The translations under genes and the position numbers were made by a program. From Gammaproteobacteria bacterium (lineage in GTDB: Bacteria > Pseudomonadota > Gammaproteobacteria > SZUA-152): a stretch of DNA of 64,000 nucleotides. Where the stretch lies: assembly GCA_029882975.1 (NCBI GenBank), contig JAOUJW010000002.1:62001-126000 (forward strand), read 5' to 3'. Under the pieces are notes generated by a model that saw only the letters and a program-made list of their open reading frames with translations, ran no database searches and was not told the origin of the DNA. Of the stretch, positions 53,413-62,840 are shown in pieces. Position 1 is the first letter of the stretch. Each line of letters opens with the position of its first letter.

Positions 53413-54195
53413 ATGCAAGGCCTAACCAACAGTATCCATAAACTCGCAAAATTTGAAACGAATAAATCAGCCCGCGAAAAATCCATTGAAGCACTCAACG
53501 GTATTATTTCCGACATCAATTCAGGGATAAAAATATGGCAACAATTCTCGAGTGACGCCGCCAAATCCAAACAAGCAGGTTTGTTCGGCGGCTGGGCTAA
53601 CTTCAAAATAGAAACTAAGTTGTTCGAGTTACAGCTACAAGCCAGAGACAAAGCCAACACAGCATCCGGTGGCTGGTCCAGCCTGGACGCCCCCTTGATT
53701 GAACAAGCCTACACAAAGCTCCATGATGACCAGACTGCCAGCGATGCGGTTAACGCTGCCGTAGACACCATGAAAAACCGCATTGACGCCATAAAGCAAT
53801 TAATTAACACCATCAAAAATACGGTTCCCAGCAAATCCAATGCATCAAAGGCAAAACCGGTCGCAACCTCAAAACCCGCAAGTGCAAAAAAAACAACCCC
53901 GAAAAAGAAAGCCGTAAAGAAACCGGCAGCGAAGAAAAAGGCGGCTCCCAAAAAGAAAGCAGCTAAAAAATCCGCGGCCAAGAAAAAGGCGGCCCCCAAA
54001 AAGAAAGCGGCTAAAAAACCCGTAGCCAAGAAAAAGGCGGTTCCCAAAAAGAAAGCAGCTAAAAAACCCGTGGCCAAGAAAAAAGCAGCTCCCAAAAAGA
54101 AAACAGCTAAAAAACCCGTCGTGAAGAAAAAGGCGGCTCCCAAAAAGAAAGCCTCCAAGAAAAAAGCCTCTGCCAAAAAGAAAAAATCTCGTTAA
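53413..54195 (+). CDS. Histone H1-like lysine/alanine-rich repeat protein
   Basis: 260 residues with an excellent ribosome site (GGAGGA eight bases before the ATG). Residues 1-140 form a helical domain (for example REKSIEALNGIISDINSGIK, IDAIKQLINTIKNTV) that I do not recognise; it has the amphipathic look of a phasin- or coiled-coil-type module. Residues 145-260 are an H1-like tail of Lys, Ala and Pro, with five 16-residue repeats (consensus KKPVAKKKAAPKKKAA). Such tails bind DNA or polyanions non-specifically. A nucleoid- or polyphosphate-associated role is an inference; the attached N-terminal domain is unusual compared with short bacterial H1 homologues. Confidence 0.85.
   Translation: MQGLTNSIHKLAKFETNKSAREKSIEALNGIISDINSGIKIWQQFSSDAAKSKQAGLFGGWANFKIETKLFELQLQARDKANTASGGWSSLDAPLIEQAYTKLHDDQTASDAVNAAVDTMKNRIDAIKQLINTIKNTVPSKSNASKAKPVATSKPASAKKTTPKKKAVKKPAAKKKAAPKKKAAKKSAAKKKAAPKKKAAKKPVAKKKAVPKKKAAKKPVAKKKAAPKKKTAKKPVVKKKAAPKKKASKKKASAKKKKSR
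53917..54156 (+). repeat. Five in-frame 48-bp tandem repeats in the histone-like gene
   Basis: Five units of 48 bp encode 16-residue variants of KKPVAKKKAAPKKKAA. Synonymous and a few coding differences show the units have partly diverged. Confidence 0.9.
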
Positions 54196-54217
54196 CCACA
54201 GTGGATAATTAAGCGCA

Positions 54218-54241
54218 AACCCCGCTCATGGCGGGGTTTTT
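54218..54241 (+). terminator. Rho-independent terminator of the histone-like gene
   Basis: AACCCCGC/GCGGGGTT stem with loop TCATG, followed by TTTT, 23 bp after the stop at 54195. Confidence 0.93.
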
Positions 54242-54257
54242 TGTGCCGTTGAAACGG

Positions 54258-55682
54258 TTATTGAGGCTTGGGTTTACTACTGTCCGGCTTGCCGGACTTA
54301 GGCCTGGGCTTGGATTTTGGCTTAGAGTCCGAGCGATTTCCTCGGCGTTGGTTGTTCCCAGGCGCTCTTCCTCTTTTATCCTGACGCGGTTTACGAGGGG
54401 GAAATACCGGAGCACTGGGCTGGACCAACAACGCCTGGTCCAAGGCCTGTACCGGGATTTTATGACCAATGTATTCTTCAATATCCGCGAGAGAAAAGGA
54501 GTACTCCTCGCAAGCAAAGCTTATGGCATGCCCCGTAGCACCCGCCCTGGCTGTGCGCCCAATTCGGTGCACATAATCTTCACTGTCCTGGGGCAAATCA
54601 TAGTTGATCACGTGACTGATCTCGGGAATATGCAACCCACGCGCCGCGACATCAGTCGCAATCAGAATTGGGATTTCACCGTTAGAGAATTCCTGTAAAA
54701 AACGCTGCCGTTTTTTCTGAGGTACATCGCCGGATAAAACAGCCGATTTACACCCGTTGCCCTGCAAATAAGCGTACACCCTTTCGGCGGCCCGTTTGGT
54801 GTTGGTGAAAATCATGGTCCGGGTAAAATCCTGTGTGGACAACAACCCCAGTAACAAGCTGATTTTCTCTTCCATAGCCGGAAAAAACACTGACTCGGAG
54901 ATATTCTTGGCTGTCACTTGCTCCGATTCAATCACCACATGTTGCGGATTATTCATGTGCTCATAGGCCAATTCCGAAACGCGTGTGGACAGAGTGGCGG
55001 AAAATAAAAGATTCAGGCGCAGGTCGGGTTTAGGCATGCGCCGCAACAAATAACGCACATCCTTTATAAACCCCAGATCAAACATGCGATCCGCTTCGTC
55101 CAGCACCATCACCTGAATCGATTTAAGGTTGATCAACTTTTGCTTAAAATAATCAATAATCCGTCCCGGCGTCCCAATGAGAATGTCGACACCGCTTTCC
55201 AGCACTTGTTTCTGCGAACCGTAACCGGTGCCTCCATACACCAAACCTAACTTAAAGTCGGTGTATTTACCTAATTGAACAGCGTCATTATGAATTTGTA
55301 TGGCCAACTCTCGCGTGGGAGCCAACACAATCGCCCTTGGTTGATTTGTGATTTTTTTCTCGAGGGGATGGTTCAAAAGATAAGCATATAGTGCTATCAG
55401 AAATGCTGCCGTTTTCCCTGTGCCGGTTTGCGCCTGCCCGGCCACATCCTGTCCTGCCAGTGCGATGGGCAGAGTTTCGCCTTGAATCGGCGTACATTGG
55501 GTGAATCCCAAGTCTGCTGTGCTCTGCAACAAAGCCTTGGGAATATCCATAGCCGCCATGGTTATGGGTTGATTCTCTTTGTTATTCAAATCGTTACTAT
55601 TCAAATCCCGTACCGCGCAGCTGTCATTTTGACCAATCCGAATGGCCGCTGCTGTCACCAAACCGGAATGGGCTGCAAGCAT
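54258..55682 (-). CDS. rhlB: DEAD-box RNA helicase, RhlB-like
   Basis: 474 residues if translation starts at ATG 55682; start choice is uncertain (ATG 55559 at MAAMDIPK would give about 433 residues). Motifs: Q motif FTQCTPIQ, motif I AQTGTGKT, motif II DEAD in [14 protein letters not shown], motif III SAT, and motif [12 protein letters not shown]. The [23 protein letters not shown] stretch and the AYEHMNNP segment point to RhlB rather than RhlE or SrmB. The C-terminus is basic and low complexity ([19 protein letters not shown]), likely for RNA or RNase E binding. Role: RNA unwinding in mRNA decay. Confidence 0.9.
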   Translation of the reverse strand: MLAAHSGLVTAAAIRIGQNDSCAVRDLNSNDLNNKENQPITMAAMDIPKALLQSTADLGFTQCTPIQGETLPIALAGQDVAGQAQTGTGKTAAFLIALYAYLLNHPLEKKITNQPRAIVLAPTRELAIQIHNDAVQLGKYTDFKLGLVYGGTGYGSQKQVLESGVDILIGTPGRIIDYFKQKLINLKSIQVMVLDEADRMFDLGFIKDVRYLLRRMPKPDLRLNLLFSATLSTRVSELAYEHMNNPQHVVIESEQVTAKNISESVFFPAMEEKISLLLGLLSTQDFTRTMIFTNTKRAAERVYAYLQGNGCKSAVLSGDVPQKKRQRFLQEFSNGEIPILIATDVAARGLHIPEISHVINYDLPQDSEDYVHRIGRTARAGATGHAISFACEEYSFSLADIEEYIGHKIPVQALDQALLVQPSAPVFPPRKPRQDKRGRAPGNNQRRGNRSDSKPKSKPRPKSGKPDSSKPKPQ

Positions 55683-55731
55683 AACCCATATGCGCCGTGT
55701 GAGCCAATGACTCGAGGACCTGAAAAGGAAA

Positions 55732-56958
55732 TCAGCCCTGATTAGCCTGTATTAGATGGAACAACCGAGAAATCAATACTTCGTTATCCTGTTTCACCAC
55801 CACGAATTGAATCCTTCCGGCATAGTGTACAGAACGGTCCCCTGAGTTGGTCACGGAAACGACCAAGCGGGCCTTACCGACAGCTTTGTCGCCACTGTAC
55901 GACCATTTTAGCCCCTGTAACGCCATTTGCCGTCCCGAAGTGGTAAGAAACAACTGCTCATATTCAGCTTTGATGGCATTTAAACTGGACTCGTTATTGT
56001 TAGTGGCATCCAAGGTAAACAAGGCGGTAAACTTAGATATGTCGCCGCTCTCGTACGCTTGCACAAACTGCCCGGCAATGTGTTGCAGCTGCTCGGCTGT
56101 TGGGCGCCGCTGCAACAGAACTTGTGCCTGCTGCGCCGTATCACTGGTGCGGCGCGATAATTCCGGTGCTGCATGGGAAATTTCGTGTTGAGGCATCAAT
56201 ACATTTGGCACCTCCAGCACTGTATCAAACTCGGACTCTGCAGCTGTGTCCACCGGAGCTTGAGGCCCAATGTTTCCGATAATCACGGTACCCGTGTCAA
56301 TTTTTTGAACAATATCGGTTTTTTGACCTTCTCCCAACCTTTGTTGGTTTTTTACTTTCCCAGCTTTGGGCGACCCCAGCTCGATACTTAAATTTGCCGC
56401 CAAACCAATCAGTAGACGTTGCCGCTCCAGCTTATCCTGACTCATTTTATTTTCAGTTGCATAACGCTGCAAACGCTGAACAATGCCGTTTTCCATTAAC
56501 TGGAACCAAAGCGTTTCCCGCATCTGCTTCTGTTGGATATAGGAATGACGTTGCCACGCAAGCGCCACGGATAGAATGTCCGCTTCGGTCCAATCGTCCG
56601 TTTGTACTATCCGCAAAGCCTCATCTTCTAACTTAAACTGCTTACTATTCACTTCTCTGGACTCAATCAACTTACGCTCCATGACCTTGACGGATTGCAG
56701 TGCATCTTGTTTGGAAACCGATACCGAATCGGTTTCTAAAGGAGCCCCGGTAGAAACGACATAAATCGCCGTAACCACACTGCATAACAAGGCCAACCAG
56801 GGCATAAAGACCATGACACCCAAGGGTTTTTCTGGAACGGCTTGCTCTAGTGGTGCAGTAACAACCGGCGCTTTAGCACCGGGCATGGGAATCACTTTTC
56901 CCATGATTTGTGGAGCATAGTCTTTGTGTGGAGACTGCTTAGGCATATCGACATCCAT
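55732..56958 (-). CDS. Inner-membrane protein with C-terminal NTF2-like domain
   Basis: 408 residues. The N-terminal 45 residues are cytoplasmic and proline-rich, one transmembrane helix lies near 48-70 ([21 protein letters not shown]), and a coiled-coil region follows (90-190). The C-terminal 115 residues ([25 protein letters not shown]..., [27 protein letters not shown]) have the SnoaL/NTF2-like pattern of a periplasmic ligand-binding or dimerisation domain. Such proteins occur next to exopolysaccharide genes in other bacteria, but none is here. The start at 56958 is uncertain; ATG 56946 is an alternative. Confidence 0.75.
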   Translation of the reverse strand: MDVDMPKQSPHKDYAPQIMGKVIPMPGAKAPVVTAPLEQAVPEKPLGVMVFMPWLALLCSVVTAIYVVSTGAPLETDSVSVSKQDALQSVKVMERKLIESREVNSKQFKLEDEALRIVQTDDWTEADILSVALAWQRHSYIQQKQMRETLWFQLMENGIVQRLQRYATENKMSQDKLERQRLLIGLAANLSIELGSPKAGKVKNQQRLGEGQKTDIVQKIDTGTVIIGNIGPQAPVDTAAESEFDTVLEVPNVLMPQHEISHAAPELSRRTSDTAQQAQVLLQRRPTAEQLQHIAGQFVQAYESGDISKFTALFTLDATNNNESSLNAIKAEYEQLFLTTSGRQMALQGLKWSYSGDKAVGKARLVVSVTNSGDRSVHYAGRIQFVVVKQDNEVLISRLFHLIQANQG

Positions 56959-57150
56959 TGATAAAATTGATCAAAGAACAGCCATTCTACAATTCGACTT
57001 ATCTAACAGCAATTTCTGCTCTTAAAATCACTGATTTATTTTATTTTATTATCAAACGGTTAGATCCCATCCGACAGTCGGCCCATGCAAAGCGACGACT
57101 GTTATTTGATTTAACTATATCTGTAATTTTTTATATATGGATTAAATATT

Positions 57151-57183
57151 AAAAAAACACGCCCCGCACAGTGTGGGGCGTGT
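57151..57183 (-). terminator. Rho-independent terminator of the EAL-domain gene
   Basis: ACACGCCCC/GGGGCGTGT stem (57157-57165/57175-57183) with a partly paired loop, followed on the minus strand by seven T. It lies 70 bp after the stop at 57253. Confidence 0.9.
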
Positions 57184-57252
57184 GAGTGCGCCGGGCTAGA
57201 AGGGGGGGTGGTTTTGTCGCCCGGGTAGAAACTGAATATTTCAATAAAATTG

Positions 57253-58173
57253 TTAACCGTTCACCAGCACCATTCTTGGCATTTCCTTTTGCACGGCATT
57301 GCACGCCGGCATTTGCAGCAACCAGGATAGAAATGCATGTTCCGGTAAGGGCCGGCTAACAAAGTTTCCCTGCGCGCCGGTGCAACCCAGTTCGCGCAAG
57401 TAATACAGCTGATTCATGTGCTCCACTCCCTTGGCTACCACTTCAACACCTAATTTATTCGCCAAGAATAAAAAGGACTCAAATACCGCGGCACCTACTT
57501 TACTGGCTTGCGCATTGCGAGTGCAGGACATTTCCAGCTTGACCGTGTCAATCAGGCCTTCCGGACAATCTGCTAAAAACTTCAATTCCATACTGCAGTC
57601 ATCCAGCGCAATACCGAATCCCATTTGCTTCAACTCTTGCAATGCGGCCATAGCAGTAACATCGCTGAAAAAGTCACTACCGTGGACTTCAAATTCTATT
57701 CTTGTGGAGTTCATCAGCTCTTTAAATTCGCGATCACTGATGTATCTTTGAAATATCGTTTTAACCGTTTCCAAAAACTCCGGTTGTCGTAATTGAGACT
57801 GGGAAACATTGATACTGACCTTTGGAAAAACAACATCTCTCATTTTCCAAACCACCAGTTGCTTACAAACTTCACTGAAAACCCAACCACTGACTTCGTT
57901 CAACAACCCTGTCTCTTCAAATAAGGGGATAAACTCTTCCGGAGGAATATCACCAAAACTAGGCTCCTCCCACCGCAACAACGCTTCAACTGCGTCAACC
58001 TTTCCCTCTTTTACATTAAACTGCGGTTGGTAAATCAAATAGAGTTTTCCATGCTCTATACTGTCCCGCACCAATCCTGGCAGGGAGCAACGCTTCACAA
58101 TCTCCCGAACATACATGGAACACCACGTAAGGATATCCACCTGGGGGGAAGCTAAGGTCCGGCTGGCAACCAT
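57253..58173 (-). CDS. EAL-domain protein, probably not an active phosphodiesterase
   Basis: 306 residues from ATG 58173 (AGGAG six bases upstream). A single EAL domain spans about 30-285. EALLRW supplies Glu63; Asn122, Glu162, Asp191-192, Lys212 and Gln268 fall at the expected positions. The glutamate of the AEGVE motif is replaced by lysine (VVAKGVE, Lys248, 36 residues after Lys212 and 20 before Gln268, as in active enzymes). The loop-6 DDFGTGYSS segment reads DDCSMELKF. Both changes predict loss of c-di-GMP hydrolysis, leaving a binding or protein-interaction role. No GGDEF or sensor domain. A strong terminator follows. Confidence 0.88.
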   Translation of the reverse strand: MVASRTLASPQVDILTWCSMYVREIVKRCSLPGLVRDSIEHGKLYLIYQPQFNVKEGKVDAVEALLRWEEPSFGDIPPEEFIPLFEETGLLNEVSGWVFSEVCKQLVVWKMRDVVFPKVSINVSQSQLRQPEFLETVKTIFQRYISDREFKELMNSTRIEFEVHGSDFFSDVTAMAALQELKQMGFGIALDDCSMELKFLADCPEGLIDTVKLEMSCTRNAQASKVGAAVFESFLFLANKLGVEVVAKGVEHMNQLYYLRELGCTGAQGNFVSRPLPEHAFLSWLLQMPACNAVQKEMPRMVLVNG

Positions 58174-58444
58174 AAACAACTCCTACAACATACAGCTTCG
58201 ATTGTTAATGCGTCACTCCCTTGTCCCTCTTCGCTCCTTCGGCTCCTTGCAGCCTCCTTGGCAAGCTTTTCCTTGATAAAGACAATCATCCCGTCATCTT
58301 GTACCAAGTTATCGGTTTAAACTTGAAATCCATCACACTTTTTTGTGGCTATTATGTTAAACCCTTCAACAATGAGTTAATCATTCGCATATTTAGCAAC
58401 AACAATCTTGCATATTTGTTAAACAACACAAATAGGAATTTTAA

Positions 58445-58590
58445 AACCGGCAAGTCCCTTTGCCACATTCATCCCTGCATACCACTGCAAATCCCTTTGC
58501 AAGACACCATCCATGCATACAACCAACCGGCAAGTCCCTTTGCAGACATCCATCCCTGCATTAACGCTGGCAAGCTTCGCATCCCTTCAG
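58445..58590. repeat. Degenerate tandem repeats of about 40 bp
   Basis: AACCGGCAAGTCCCTTTGC...CATCCCTGCAT is nearly identical at 58445-58480 and 58525-58561, 80 bp apart. A diverged unit lies between them (58483-58518) and a fragment after (58563 onward). The unit ends with CATCC(C/A)TGCAT. Confidence 0.8.
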
Positions 58591-59113
58591 ACCAATCCCT
58601 TGAATCGCCAATCCATTGGCGGCTTAGTCCTTAAAAAATCAGCTTATCCTTGCGATCCTTGCATACTGCATCCCTCATGATGGAAAGTATTTGTCAACTC
58701 CTGTTAACATTTTACTGCCGATCATGCCTATAAAATGCATGTCACAGGCCAAACCACGTTGACAAAATGTAAGCTTTTATGACACAAACCGGGGCGGTGC
58801 AAGCGCTTATAGCGACTTATATCATTAGCTATCTTTAATCTAACGAACCTTTCTTACATCAAGAACAGTCTAATACAAAACCAATCTCGAAAGCGTAGAC
58901 TGGATTAGCATAGCGTAATACGGCGGTAGTTTTGAACATTGACTTCCCTATTAAGCAACCGAACATGTAGAGGTAAAACCTCACCTTTCGCACGGCGGGC
59001 TACGGGCACAACTCTCACCTTGAAATCCGTGCCCACCCTTGCACGCGCTCAACAATGATGACTCGACAGTGGGGTATGGGTGTGTCTCATATTCCCGGTT
59101 CTATTCGTCTCAC

Positions 59114-59147
59114 CCAAAAATACAACGAAGCGCCGTTGTATTTTTGG
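59114..59147. repeat. Perfect 14-bp inverted repeat (hairpin)
   Basis: CCAAAAATACAACG and CGTTGTATTTTTGG flank the loop AAGCGC. The stem ends in five A or five T. It stands alone, 267 bp upstream of the NAD kinase-like start. Confidence 0.85.
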
Positions 59148-59413
59148 AGTTGCGATGGCAGAAGCAAGATGGTATCTACATATTCCGCTATTGGCACGAT
59201 CGCTGGTTGGATTGGGGCAACGTAATCCGACATCCCCATCTCGCCGCAAGCATCAATGTTAGAAAATGATTCCAGCCAAGAATCGACAGTGGATGGGGTT
59301 TCCGCAACGACCATCAAATGATCCCCAAGCGTTGAATCTGTGGACATAAACACTTGCACACAACGGAGTTGTAGGCTTTAATCATTCCTTTTTGCATTTA
59401 CTAAGGAAAAGTC

Positions 59414-60175
59414 ATGCTTTGTTTTTTGCACGACAACAGCAGCAACCCCACCAACACACGAAAATACACCGACCATTTAAACTTGGTAGAAGATGTTCAA
59501 AACGCGGAAGTCATCATGGTGGTTGGGGGTGATGGCTCCATGTTACAAGCCATTAGTTTGTACCAGCATTTAAATATTCCCTTTATGGGTATCCACGCGG
59601 GCACTCGCGGTTACCTGATGAACAATTTTGAAAACGCAGAACAGTTTAAACAGAGCCTGGACAAGGTCACCTATGAAGAGCTGTGGATTTTGGAAGCCAT
59701 CGCAGAATCTGCAAACCGACAAACCACTATCTACGGCTTTAATGATATCTGGATATCACGCAGCAGCGGTCAAACCCTGCGTCTGCAAGTGACTATAGAC
59801 GATGTACTACAACCCAGTATGATTATTGGTGACGGTATACTGTTTTGCACCCCGCAAGGGTCCACCGGCTACAATCTGGCTCTGCGCGGCAAAGCTATCT
59901 CACCGGGAGTTCCTGTGCTGCAGGTGACACCTATTTCCTGCATGGTCAACAAAGCCCCGCTGGGTTCGGTGATTCTGTCTGAAACGTCGATAGTCAGTGT
60001 CTCCTTGGGTCAACTGGAAAAACGACCGGCTGCGGTTTACCACGACGGTAGATTGGTGGAAATGGGACCCGTGGAAAAAATCACCGTCAAAAAAAGCGAC
60101 CGTACAGTTAAACTGGGCTTCATTGAACGTTATTCATTTAAGAACAAAGTACCTTCCTGGCAATTTCTAACCTAA
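59414..60175 (+). CDS. NAD kinase-like protein (short form)
   Basis: 253 residues, AAGGA before ATG 59414. The catalytic GGDGS (about 39-43 in VVGGDGSMLQA), the ND of YGFNDIWI and GDGILFCTPQGSTGYNLA are all present, the diagnostic motifs of NAD(+) kinase. It lacks most of the N-terminal Rossmann half found in E. coli NadK (about 290 residues), as do the short Bacillus-type kinases. It phosphorylates NAD to NADP if active. The NadA and NrtR genes lie 2-3 kb downstream on the same strand, so NAD metabolism is clustered. Whether this is the cell's main NadK or a second copy cannot be seen. Confidence 0.85.
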   Translation: MLCFLHDNSSNPTNTRKYTDHLNLVEDVQNAEVIMVVGGDGSMLQAISLYQHLNIPFMGIHAGTRGYLMNNFENAEQFKQSLDKVTYEELWILEAIAESANRQTTIYGFNDIWISRSSGQTLRLQVTIDDVLQPSMIIGDGILFCTPQGSTGYNLALRGKAISPGVPVLQVTPISCMVNKAPLGSVILSETSIVSVSLGQLEKRPAAVYHDGRLVEMGPVEKITVKKSDRTVKLGFIERYSFKNKVPSWQFLT

Positions 60176-60312
60176 AAGGCAATGGAAACCGTGGCCGGCA
60201 CTTTGCCAAGTCAACGGTATGCATTTACAATGACGCAGATCACCGAATCTGAGCCGATTCGATGGGGGTCAATACACGTACGTAGATCCAACCTAAACAA
60301 AAAGGAAGTCTC

Positions 60313-61938
60313 TTGCCTGATCCGGTAGCCAACACCCCCCATTCGTGGGCAGAATCTTTAAGTGTATATCGCAAACCTAAAGTTTTAGCTCTATTGTTTC
60401 TGGGCTTTTCCGCGGGACTCCCGTTCCTTTTGGTTTTCGCCACGCTGATTACCTGGCTGAAAACCGCCAAGCTGGATATCGCCATTATTGGCTATTTCAG
60501 CTGGATTGGAATCACTTATTCCATCAAGATATTCTGGGCTCCCTTTGTCGACAAATGGCATACCCCGTTTCACAAATTGGGGCACAGACGCGGCTGGATG
60601 CTTTTGGCTCAAGTGGGCATTGCCACCGGGCTCATACTCATGAGCCTTACCAATCCCTTGGACCACCCCTATGAAATGGCCTGTTTTGCCTTATTGGTAG
60701 CCTTTTCATCCGCCACCCAGGATATCAGTATCGACGCCTACCGAATCGAAGCGGCCGCACCGGAATATCAAGCTGCCATGGCGTCCATGTACATATTGGG
60801 TTATCGTTTGGCAGTCTTAACTTCCGGTGCAGGGGCTCTGTTTTTGGCGGAAGATCTCTCCTGGTCTGCTTCTTATATGATTATGGCAGCCTGTGTCAGC
60901 GTTGGGATGATTACGGTATTCCTCCTGCGCGAGCCGGAAGCGCGCGATCAGGAAAGACAAATTATGCCTCGACAGCTGGTCGTGGGTCATTTTCAAACCA
61001 TTACCCGGTCACTCAAGTCTCCCTTGCTGCAACAGGGATTTAAAGTTTTCAGTGTATTGGGCTTGGGAATATTTTTATTGTTCTTTCAAGTTATTTTGTT
61101 GGTGTTTTTTATCATTTTTCCGGTCGCTGTGGGTAACGCCATTCTGGGCCTGGTTTTCGATGCACGACTGTTTGACACCGAGCAATTATTCATCCACTAC
61201 AATACTTTGTTAACCGCTTTAACCACCATCGCTATTGTGTCAACGGCTGTGGTCCTAGCCCGTCAAAAACACGAACCGTTCAAAACCCTGAGCGACTGGA
61301 CCATGGGCGCGGTTATCGGGCCGTTTGTGGACTTTTTCTATCGATTCGGCATTATAATCGCCGTCATGGTATTGGCATTGATTGCTATCTACCGAATCAG
61401 CGATATTTTTATGGCCTCAATGGCCTATGCACTATATGTAGATCTGGGTTTCGATCTGAAAGAAATCGCCAGCATTACTAAAGTCTTCGGTTTTGTCATG
61501 ACCATTATAGGCGCAGCGCTGGGAGGTATACTGGTAATGCGCTACGGGGTAATGCGACCCTTATTGGTGGGCGCTGTTATGGTTGCTATCACAACCCTGT
61601 TGTTTGCCCTGTTGGCCACTAAGGGCGAAAGCATCGTTTGGCTTGCTATTGTTATCATGGGAGATAATATCAGCGCGGGCTTGGCCCAATCCGCATTTAT
61701 TGCGTATTTATCGGCACTGGTAAATAAGTCCTATACAGCCACTCAGTACGCCCTGTTCAGCTCCCTCATGACTTTACTGGGAAAATTTCTCAGTGGCTTT
61801 TCCGGCGAGATCGTCAAAGCGGACGGCTATGTCTACTTTTTCATTTATGCCTCTATAATCGGAATCCCCACCATATTGCTCATCATCGCTTTAATGATGA
61901 AAAAACATGTGCCGGAACAAGTGCAAAGGTCGAGTTGA
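60313..61938 (+). CDS. AmpG-like MFS permease
   Basis: 541 residues with a TTG start at 60313, supported by AAGGAAG just upstream. About fourteen hydrophobic segments. VYRKPKVLALLFLGFSAGLPFLLVFATLITWLKTA and FVDKWHTPFHKLGHRRGWM match the AmpG family, and SSATQDISIDAYRIEAA is the conserved helix-4/5 segment. AmpG imports anhydromuropeptides for cell-wall recycling. An inserted hydrophobic region of about 90 residues in the middle (LFFQVILLVFFIIFPVAVG) makes it longer than E. coli AmpG (491). It is the only peptidoglycan gene in the window. Confidence 0.88.
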   Translation: MPDPVANTPHSWAESLSVYRKPKVLALLFLGFSAGLPFLLVFATLITWLKTAKLDIAIIGYFSWIGITYSIKIFWAPFVDKWHTPFHKLGHRRGWMLLAQVGIATGLILMSLTNPLDHPYEMACFALLVAFSSATQDISIDAYRIEAAAPEYQAAMASMYILGYRLAVLTSGAGALFLAEDLSWSASYMIMAACVSVGMITVFLLREPEARDQERQIMPRQLVVGHFQTITRSLKSPLLQQGFKVFSVLGLGIFLLFFQVILLVFFIIFPVAVGNAILGLVFDARLFDTEQLFIHYNTLLTALTTIAIVSTAVVLARQKHEPFKTLSDWTMGAVIGPFVDFFYRFGIIIAVMVLALIAIYRISDIFMASMAYALYVDLGFDLKEIASITKVFGFVMTIIGAALGGILVMRYGVMRPLLVGAVMVAITTLLFALLATKGESIVWLAIVIMGDNISAGLAQSAFIAYLSALVNKSYTATQYALFSSLMTLLGKFLSGFSGEIVKADGYVYFFIYASIIGIPTILLIIALMMKKHVPEQVQRSS

Positions 61939-62090
61939 CAGAGGCGGCCCTGGAGTTTAACTTGTGTACAGTGACTAAACAAAACATTTGTAACTATCTG
62001 TTTTTTCAAAATAACAATTACTACAAACCGCTCTGGTCCAGACTTGAGTGTACTTGAACCGGCTTACCCGTTTGAGTAAGCGTATTGACT

Positions 62091-62129
62091 TAGTGTATAT
62101 ATTACACTATTATTAAAATAGTGACACTA
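62091..62129 (+). promoter_or_regulatory. Overlapping palindromes, candidate NrtR operator
   Basis: TAGTGTATATATTACACTA (62091-62109) is a 7-5-7 palindrome. It overlaps a second, CACTATTATTAAAATAGTG (62105-62123), also 7-5-7. A further ACACTA follows at 62124. The half-sites alternate TAGTG/CACTA, and the last ends 13 bp before the NrtR start codon. Autoregulation by NrtR and control of nadA are inferred from position and symmetry. Confidence 0.65.
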
Positions 62130-62142
62130 CCGATTAAACGCG

Positions 62143-62811
62143 ATGCCATACAGTTATCAGTACCCTCATCCTGCCGTAACAACGGACATTGTTGTATTCA
62201 CCATTCGTGAATCCCAACTGAAATTGTTGTTGATAAAGCGCAAAACCACTCCCTTTAAAGGCAAATGGGCACTACCCGGCGGTTTTGTCGCTATCGACGA
62301 GGATATTGCCGAGTGCGCAAAGCGGGAGTTAGCCGAAGAAACCGGTGTCAGCGGCGTATATCTGGAGCAACTGTATACCTTTGGTAAACCCAAACGCGAT
62401 CCCCGAGAACGAGTTATCAGCATCGCTTATTTCGCCCTGATACCATCGGATCGCATTGAGCTCAAGGCGGCCACGGACGCAGAAGCGGCCGAGTGGTTTG
62501 CACTGCAAGAGATCCCGGATTTGGCCTTCGACCACAAAGATATTGTGCGAAAAGCAAAAAAACGTCTGGTAGCCAAGCTGGACTATTCCACCATCGCCTT
62601 TCAGTTCATGCCCCCCAGTTTCACCCTTAGTGAACTGCAAAAAGTGTATGAAATCATACTGCAGGAAGACCTGGATAAAAGAAATTTTCGTAAATGGGTT
62701 TTGGCCATGGAAAATATCGAGGAAACGGGCGAAGAACGCCGCGATGGGGCCCATCGACCGGCACGATTGTATCGCATCAAGAACCCGGAAATTGTAGAAT
62801 TCATCAAGTAG
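62143..62811 (+). CDS. nrtR: NrtR-type NUDIX transcriptional regulator of NAD metabolism
   Basis: 222 residues. The N-terminal NUDIX domain keeps the full box GX5EX7REUXEEXGU (Gly47, Glu53, Arg61-Glu62, Glu65-Glu66, Gly68), so ADP-ribose pyrophosphohydrolase activity may persist. The C-terminal part (FTLSELQKVYEIILQEDLDKRNFRKWVLAM, then RRDGAHRPARLYRI) is the winged helix of NrtR. NrtR represses NAD genes and releases DNA on binding ADP-ribose or related ligands. It precedes nadA by 29 bp, and its upstream region has alternating TAGTG/CACTA palindromes. Confidence 0.93.
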   Translation: MPYSYQYPHPAVTTDIVVFTIRESQLKLLLIKRKTTPFKGKWALPGGFVAIDEDIAECAKRELAEETGVSGVYLEQLYTFGKPKRDPRERVISIAYFALIPSDRIELKAATDAEAAEWFALQEIPDLAFDHKDIVRKAKKRLVAKLDYSTIAFQFMPPSFTLSELQKVYEIILQEDLDKRNFRKWVLAMENIEETGEERRDGAHRPARLYRIKNPEIVEFIK

Positions 62812-62840
62812 GCAGTTTACTGTATAAAAGGCTCTAATCA

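Larger units (their letters stand above)
58174..59413. other. Gene-free interval of 1.24 kb with degenerate repeats and hairpins
   Basis: No frame is convincing; two candidates (plus 58221-58634 and minus 59087-59347) lack ribosome sites and protein-like composition. Contents: a C/T-rich stretch with degenerate 40-bp repeats (58445-58590), an A/T-rich middle, GGGCAC/GTGCCC and GAGGT/ACCTC inverted repeats near 58968-59034, and a perfect 14-bp inverted repeat at 59114-59147. It could host small RNAs or be the remains of a lost gene. Confidence 0.55.

Noticed and set aside
53709-54176. 155-codon hydrophobic open frame opposite the histone-like gene
   Set aside because: It is the antisense of Lys/Ala/Pro repeats (Phe/Leu-rich by codon complement) and has no ribosome site.
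58445-58590. Possible CRISPR array
   Set aside because: Only two good copies 80 bp apart with a diverged copy between them. No constant repeat/spacer pattern and no cas genes.
58221-58634. 137-codon plus-strand frame in the gene-free block
   Set aside because: No ATG near the start, no ribosome site, and it runs through the degenerate repeats.
59087-59347. 86-codon minus-strand frame in the gene-free block
   Set aside because: It has an ATG but no ribosome site, and a perfect hairpin lies inside it. Kept only as a remote possibility.
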